This document shows positions 58,501-64,000 of a stretch of DNA of 64,000 nucleotides, one piece after another; position 1 is the stretch's first letter, and each line of letters opens with the position of its first letter. Where the stretch lies: positions 3,024,095-3,088,094 of the forward strand of contig KV748179.1 in assembly GCA_001692895.1 (NCBI GenBank), given 5' to 3'. A program made the translations under genes and the position numbers. This DNA is from Cenococcum geophilum 1.58. Its lineage: Eukaryota > Ascomycota > Dothideomycetes > Gloniales > Gloniaceae. Under the pieces are notes generated by a model. The model ran no database searches, was not told where the DNA came from, and saw only the letters and a list, made by a program, of their open reading frames with translations.

Positions 58501-61060
58501 GATAAAGAAAAAGGCAGGGCGCTTAGTAGAAGACTTATACCTACTACCCCTATAAAGAGCAGGAGAATTATAGGCTATAAACGACAATAATAAGAAGGCA
58601 AAAATCCTTATAGAAAGGTTCTTCCCCTAACTAGCTCTAGTAGACTTTAGTAATATTATAGGCGAAACACCGGTAACTCGCCTATAGGTTAACAGCGACA
58701 TAATAATAGAGGAAATGGCTAGAACTATTAGCCGCCTTTTAAATAATATAGTACTAGGACCAGATAGGATTCTAAATAAGGCCCTAAAAACCTATAGGCC
58801 ACTTATAGCACCTTAGCTTGCAGATATAGCTAGAGCATACTTTACTATAGGCCACTACCCACAACTCGGAAGATCTATAACGACGGTTGTCCTATAAAAA
58901 GAAGGTAAAGTAAATTACTTAATCCTAAGAAGCTACCGCCTTATTGCCTTAGAAAACACCCTTAGTAAGATCTTAAAAAGGGTAATAGCGGAACGTATAG
59001 CAGACATAGTAGAGGAATATACCCTACTACTACAAAGCTAAATGGGGGTAAGAAAGAACCGCTTAACACTATTAGCACTTACGCTACTTACTACCACTAT
59101 TAAATCTGCATGGGCGATGCGAAAGAACTTTATAGTATTAATACTTAGCCTAAATATTAGTGGTGCCTATAATAATATACCCTATAAGCGTCTTCTATAT
59201 ATCCTTAGGGCAAAGGGCTTCCTAAAATAGATTATATAATTTGTCTAAGGGTTTATAGGCTAGAAAGAAACATTACTGGTCTTTAGTAGATACTAGAGCC
59301 CCCCTATTACAGTTATAATAGGAATACTATAAGGATTACCCCTCTTACCTATACTCTTCCTTTTCTTTATAAGCAACCTACTTAACTCCTTTAAGGAAGG
59401 GGCGACCTAGGGAATAGGTTTTGTTAATGATATAAACCTAATTATATATGGGCTAATAGCCATAAAGAATTATAGAATACTAGAGAAAGCCTATAATACT
59501 TATATAGAATAGGTAAAACGTTATAGAGTTTAATTCTTACTAGAGAAATACTAGCTAATCCATTTTATAAGAAAACGTAACTAATCTGTAGATCTCTAGC
59601 ATATAATTTGCATTTAAGGCTTTAGGGGTTAACTAGTTTAGGGCCTAAGGGTATTAGGAGTATAGGTAGATAGTAAGCTCTAGTGGAGCGTATATACGGT
59701 ATAAGCGGCCTATAAAGGCCAAGCATAGTTTATTGCTTTATTTAGGATTATTAATTCTATATAGGGTCTATACTTCTAGAGGTTACGCCTACTATATATA
59801 GTAGTCGTCCGGCCAACTATAACATATAGATCCAGTATTTAGGCTATTAGAGAAACTAAGAAGGGCCCCCCTAAATTACTCCTTAAACCACTTTAAAAGG
59901 TCTAAATAGCCTGCCTTTAAAGTATTATAGGCGGGTATAAGTAAACGGCTATAGTACTACTTAAGAAGGAATCTAATATTCCCCCCCTATAGTTATATAT
60001 TAAAGCCGCTGCAATATAAAGGACGTAAAATAAATATAACTCTAATGTTATAAAGTATATTAAGATACGCCTAAGTAAACTATAAAGGGACCCTAGGGTG
60101 CCCTATAGAAGAATAAACCAATAACCCTAAAGTAGGGAAGAGATATTAGAGAAATAGGTAAAGAAAGCAAAAGAAGAATAGTACCGCTTTAGGGCCTAGG
60201 CCTATATAGAGGAGGAAGGGAGACGCGTAAGAGGTTAATAAAGATAATAGTAAGATAGAAAAAGAAACTAAAGTAGAATATATAAGAACGCTGGGAAACT
60301 ATCTATTATAATGTAATACTAGTTAGACTAACGCTAAAGAGGTAAATAGAAGTTAAAGGTATAGAAGCTAACTTAGGTAAGATAAACCTAAGCTATAGTA
60401 TAGTTAATACTATAGGGGGTAAATACCTAAGGGCTCTGAGAAGGCCTAATAAAGGTAGAAAATATAATAGTAACACTCTTAAGAACAGGAATAATAGGAC
60501 TAAAAGATTGGCTTTACTGGGTGGGTGTCCTAGTAGGTAGCCTGAGATGCGAATATGGCTGGCTAAGATAGACACTAAAACACGTAATACTGCTATGCCC
60601 CCTACGCACTAATTAAGAAATAATGCTTTTAGCAGCTAGCATAGAGAACTATAATATACTGCTCTTAATACAAAAAGGCCTTAAGGCGGTTACCTAATGG
60701 CTTATTAGTTAAAATATGCTAAATTAGTTCTGGGTTGTAAGGGAAATGGTAATAAAAGGCAAGGGGGCGAGCAGTAGNTGCCCCCTAGTAACTCTATAGT
60801 AGTAGAGTAATAGTTTGTAATACTAGCGCATTTATAGGCTTGTTACGGCAGCAGTGGTTCCTAAGGAGGTTAAATAGTAAGGTAGTAGAGCACTATAGGC
60901 GACTCGTAGGCGCTAAGTAGGCGAGTCCTAAAAGGTAGGGAGATGGATTACGGGGTTTTCTTATTTTTCTTAAATAAAGTTTTCTCCCTATATGTAAATA
61001 AGGAGTAGTCCGCGTGGGCCCAATAGGGATCCGAATCGGACGTTAAGCAATGAATTATTA
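55521..61060 (+). mobile_element. Tad-like non-LTR retrotransposon, copy 2
   Basis: Colinear with copy 1 from GGAGCTCTTGC to the TGAATTATTA tail. Target duplication TTATAAAGGTTTATT at 55506-55520 and 61061-61075. ORF1-like region about 55870-57345. Ns at 56832-56863 and 60778. It is inserted in Copia H. Confidence 0.9.
57350..60640 (+). pseudogene. LINE copy 2 ORF2: endonuclease, RT, C-terminal CCHC
   Basis: Endonuclease at about 57350-57960 (LLEDINLYYP at 57757-57786, where copy 1 has LLGDINLYYP; then GLKLATPLGVIIWQ). RT about 58700-59520, with one longer open stretch at 59042-59230 (LSLNISGAYNNIPYKRLLYI) and the catalytic box FVNDINLI at about 59418-59441 (FVDD expected; one Asp lost, against two in copy 1). 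C-terminal RQTPKHV-type block near 60570-60600, with GLKDWLYWVGVLVGSLRCEY before it. Stops are TAA/TAG. Comparing both copies shows which positions RIP has hit in each. Confidence 0.83.
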
Positions 61061-61075
61061 TTATAAAGGTTTATT

Positions 61076-61650
61076 TTAAAGTAATTACTAAAAGAAATAC
61101 TACGTTTATAAGAAGCCAAATTGCTAGTTAACTAGATACTCCCTTAATAAGCAAAAAGAGGTATATAATAAGTTCCGTTAGAGTATAAAAAATATTAGAA
61201 ATTATAAGGTTACTATAGCCTACTTCTAAAGCTTTCTAGTTTAATATAAAGGCGTAAAAGACCTTAAGGGTAAGGTTAATAAGACCAAATAGCTCCTTAT
61301 AGATATAGAAATTAAGAACTACTTACCTAACCAATACTTTACTAAGTATAGTAAGGTAAATGGCATATAAACCATCGCTGTCCTTAATAACTAATTTACG
61401 CTCCATTCTATTATAAAGTTAGATATCTTTAATAAGCTAAAGAAGAGCTCTATATTTTCCTTTAATAACAGATACTTAGTAAACGTCTTCTATAGTATTA
61501 TACCGGATACTAAAGCTATAGGAGTATCTATAGTAGGAGAACCTTAAGTTTAAGCCCTTTAGTAGCTTAATAGCTCTATTTAGATTAACTATTTAACGGT
61601 AGGCTAGTATATAATTTATTTTAGCAAAGGTACTGTTCGTACTAACTTAA
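61076..61650 (+). pseudogene. Copia H protease region
   Basis: After the second target duplication the Copia reading resumes. Near 61480-61560 it reads NRYLVNVFYSIIPDTKAIGV followed by SIVGEP, the position of the DTGA protease active site (Gly and Ala altered) and its STAG-like flank. The later part reads INYLTVGxYIIYFSKGT. The frame is lost at about 61650. Confidence 0.6.
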
Positions 61651-61791
61651 TAGCACGAGTGAGTCGTATCCACGGGCACGAAATACATGTAGTATCGTAT
61701 GCTTGTTTGGATGGTGACTGTCGATTGTATAAAGCAGACTACGTGGTCTATATACTGATGCACCTCCCCCCTAATTAGTTAGTGCTTTATA

Positions 61792-61875
61792 AGTGCACCA
61801 GACGCGTAAGCGAGTGGTTGGTGCACTGAACGCGTAAACGCGTACCTGGTGTACCGAACGCGTAAGCACGCGTTT
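61792..61875. repeat. Three 28-bp repeats with five ACGCGT sites
   Basis: Units start at 61792, 61820 and 61848 with the core RGTGYACYRRACGCGTAARC. ACGCGT at 61802, 61830, 61838, 61858 and 61868. ACGCGT is the known MluI cell-cycle box bound by MBF in fungi; use here is inference. Confidence 0.75.
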
Positions 61876-62161
61876 AGTACAACAGGTGCTGTAATTATAC
61901 ACTAGTAGTACTTGAAAAATAAAACCACCTATGTACAGCCTCCGTAATTACTTTAATAAAACTATAGAACACAAAGGAAAATACATAGGAAATCTCCCCA
62001 AGGTGCCGTCTAGGCTGCCTTCTAAACGGTGCCCCAAGCTAGCCGTAAGTTCTGCTTACGGTCCGTAAAATGAACCGTACGGCCTTTCGACGGGCAGTAG
62101 ACGAGCCGTAAGTTAGATTTTAAGGGCCGCTAAGGCGCTAGTGCTAAGCGAACTAATGGCG

Positions 62162-62186
62162 ATTTTCCATCCCGGGGATGGAAAAT
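62162..62186. repeat. 25-bp perfect inverted repeat
   Basis: Arms ATTTTCCATCCC and GGGATGGAAAAT around one G. Lies 25-50 bases upstream of the CCAAT-like and TATA-like sequences on the plus strand. Confidence 0.8.
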
Positions 62187-62389
62187 TGTGATTGGTCAAT
62201 TCAACCACCCTATAAAATTTGGCAGGTCACGTGAGTTCACTAAGTTCCACCGTAGCTTTCTACCGTTTTCCACCTATACCGTATAACGAGCCGTATGGCC
62301 TTCTAACGGGCCGTAGACATACCATAGGTGCTCCGTTAGTCCCGTTCTACCTATTCTATGACTTTTAGGTTAAGCTTATTTGTGTTAAT

Positions 62390-64000
62390 TAGGGTTTTAA
62401 GGGCTTAACACGGCTTTGCCTTAGTTATAGCGTCCGCTAGGTTGTCTCCGCTACTAATCCATTTAACCTCCGTAATCTCACGTCGTTTGTAGGCCTAATG
62501 TAAGCACATTAGGTCGACTATGAGCCTCTTCTCTTGTGTCGTACCTAGTTTAACTAGGCAGTCGTAAAGGGACTTTAAATCGGTGCATAAAACTAGGGGT
62601 AACTGCTCCAGTTATAGAATCTTCTAGACCGTTAATTTAATTATAGCTGCTATATCAAATCCATAAGCTAATGCATATAGTTTAGAAGCTAGTACACTAC
62701 GGGTTACTTGTTTATACTTAATTAAAGACCAGTATAGTATATTTGCGTCCTAATTACGGTCCGTAAGTACAATTATAAAGCCAATTTATGATAATAGGTC
62801 TTTGTTATTAGCAAAGGAGGCGTCCGTAAATGCTAGTAGGCTAAGGGAATTCAGGTCTAGTGGTACAAAAGTAAGTCCCCTTACTATATTGTCAATTTGC
62901 TACTAAATGCGCTTATTAAGCTGCTTAATATTTTCTTTTTACAGATCTACTGCCTGGGCCGCAAAGGATAAGTCGTAGGCAGATTTAGGTTGGCAGACTG
63001 TGGCAATATAGGCGCCTCTTGCACGCTATACAGCATATTAGTCCTTTATATTTACGGTCTTACGGGTTTCTCTATAGGAACTAGTAAGGTCCGTAGGCTT
63101 TACTATAACAAGCTTTAGGTTTTAAGCTTGGCGTTCCTAAGTTAGCTTAATTAGGTTGCCCTTTTATGTAATTAGGCCTCCATTAAACTTAATTGGATTC
63201 TGCTTAGTTAACTACTTTTACGGCTTTATTAAGAACTTAGCCTTTTATAGTTTAGTTTTTTTAGCATCTATAAAGGTCTGGTCTGCTAGGAATAGGGTAT
63301 TGTCTATTTAAAGTCTAATAATACCAAGGCCGTTTAATGGGCTGTATAGGAGGCAGGGGTTATAGGTTAACTGTTCCATTTTAAGCTTACTAATGTAATG
63401 CTGGTAGTATGTCTTAAACTAGTGGTTTCTAGCTTCTGGTACTCCGTAAAGAGGTTTTATAACCCGTAAAATTGTTCCTGGTTGTAGGTTAAGCTCATAG
63501 GGTAGTCGTATAAAGATATCTCTACTTAGGTAGGTGTTAGACTGCATATAGGCTTGCGAGATGTCCCATAAGTATAGGGCTACGGGTTTAGTTTACTGTA
63601 GTCCCGGCGCAAGTACAAGTATAATTCGTTGGCTAACTCGTTAAATTATAGGCGATTGCGTAAGGACTAAGTCCTTTCCCTTATCATTATAAGCTTGTAC
63701 GATAAGCCTTAATTTCTTAAAGGCTTTATTAGTACCAGGGTGCTTAATCTTGTTAATAAAGCGTAAGTTAAATATACGGACGCCTTATAGAACGTCTTTC
63801 TCTATTATAACCGCAAAGACACCCTTTTTAAGTAGTCCGTTAATCTCTTTATATTATAAGTCCGTAAATAGGGTTTCCTGTACTAGAACTAATATATCCA
63901 TAGGCGGAGATTGCCTTACAGATATTCCTACGGAGGTTAGGTAATTTTCTGTTATGGTATTCTTAGTTATAGGGTGCTTTCGGGGGCGTCCTTAACCACG
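62390..64000 (-). pseudogene. Copia element I: RT and RNase H (runs off right edge)
   Basis: Reverse strand. RT at about 63960-62950: LRFINKIKHPGTNKAFKKLR, ILVLAPGL, ALYLWDISQAYMQS (the Asp-containing block), IKPLYGVPEARNH, and the second catalytic box IDNTLFLAD at about 63307-63281, where IDD/VDD is expected. RNase H at about 62850-62390: LAFTDASFANNKDLL keeps its catalytic Asp, then ANILYWSLIKYKQVTRSVLASKLYAL. Fewer stops than the Gypsy copies. Integrase, gag and 5' LTR lie to the right of the window. It would be the polymerase of a Ty1/Copia element. Confidence 0.83.

Larger units (their letters stand above)
53642..61653 (+). mobile_element. Copia element H, 5' part, interrupted by LINE copy 2
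   Basis: 5' LTR, leader, gag and protease of a forward Ty1/Copia element. LINE copy 2 is inserted between gag and protease. The reading ends near 61650, where unrelated sequence begins; integrase, RT and 3' LTR are missing. Right end uncertain. Confidence 0.7.
61654..62389. promoter_or_regulatory. Repeat-rich non-coding block, probable LTR of Copia I
   Basis: No ORF. In order it has ACGCGT repeats (61792-61875), a hairpin CCGTAAG-TTCTG-CTTACGG (62043-62061), a 31-bp segment at 62072-62102 repeated at 62288-62318, a 25-bp inverted repeat (62162-62186), an ATTGGT (CCAAT inverse) at 62191, and TATA-like CCTATAAAATTT (62210-62221) close to CACGTG (62229-62234). It borders the 3' end of a reverse Copia pol, where the 3' LTR is expected, but I cannot define LTR ends. 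Confidence 0.5.

Noticed and set aside
1508..60778. Clusters of N as possible biological signal
   Set aside because: Scattered single Ns in repeated elements (1508-1547, 2151-2211, 36232, 48044-48084, 55239-55266, 56832-56863, 60778) are best read as ambiguous base calls between repeat copies.
63750..63944. 64-codon plus-strand ORF
   Set aside because: Antisense to the Copia I RT, which has clear motifs.
1..64000. CRISPR arrays, tRNA or rRNA genes, operons, bacterial signals
   Set aside because: None seen; element types and RIP-like mutation indicate a fungal nuclear genome.

Overview
The window is a transposon graveyard of a filamentous ascomycete (Pezizomycotina-type) genome. It holds recognisable chromodomain Ty3/Gypsy elements, Ty1/Copia elements, two copies of a Tad-like non-LTR element, a Helitron and a MULE fragment. 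Nearly every reading frame is broken by TAA/TAG codons where relatives carry Gln or Trp, and catalytic residues are lost by D>N, H>Y and C>Y changes. That is the signature of repeat-induced point mutation (RIP) acting on CpA dinucleotides of both strands. I could not name the species. I see no tRNA, rRNA or CRISPR, and the only possible ordinary host coding sequence lies at about 14.0-17.3 kb.

Layout, left to right. 1-2385 is the 5' part of a reverse-strand Gypsy element (F) inserted into a forward Gypsy element (G, 2386-6257). 6258-7521 and 13709-14020 are the two halves of an unidentified RIP-degraded coding region, split by a complete reverse-strand chromodomain Gypsy element (E, 7522-13708). 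14.02-17.25 kb is a less-mutated island. It carries two short palindromes, a Ser/Thr-rich fragment, a short ORF, a single-pass membrane glycoprotein exon and a MULE transposase remnant. 17556-23102 is a Tad-like LINE (copy 1) with a 17-bp target duplication. 23.1-25.6 kb has no solid gene but contains a 255-257-bp triplicated repeat and a diverged direct repeat.

25652-53356 is a reverse-strand Helitron Rep/helicase gene. It is interrupted by a three-level nest: element C (29008-51714, reverse, TSD AAACC) contains element A (33011-47906, forward, TSD CTTAT), which contains element B (35604-43525, forward, TSD AGTRA). B, C and G are one family. A and F share an LTR type. 53642 to about 61650 is a Copia element (H) split by LINE copy 2 (55521-61060, 15-bp TSD). 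From about 61.65 kb to the end is a compact repeat-rich, promoter-like block followed by the reverse-strand RT/RNase H part of a second Copia element (I).

These genes do not work together. They are stacked insertions whose order can be read from the target duplications: Helitron, then C, then A, then B; and Copia H, then LINE 2. The items that TE decay alone does not explain are: a hairpin conserved downstream of pol in two Gypsy families; a five-fold ACGCGT array next to Copia I; candidate extra coding between the chromodomain and 3' LTR of the B family, on either strand; and a possible in-frame splice between the MULE fragment and the membrane-protein exon. All coordinates were read by eye, and domain limits are approximate.
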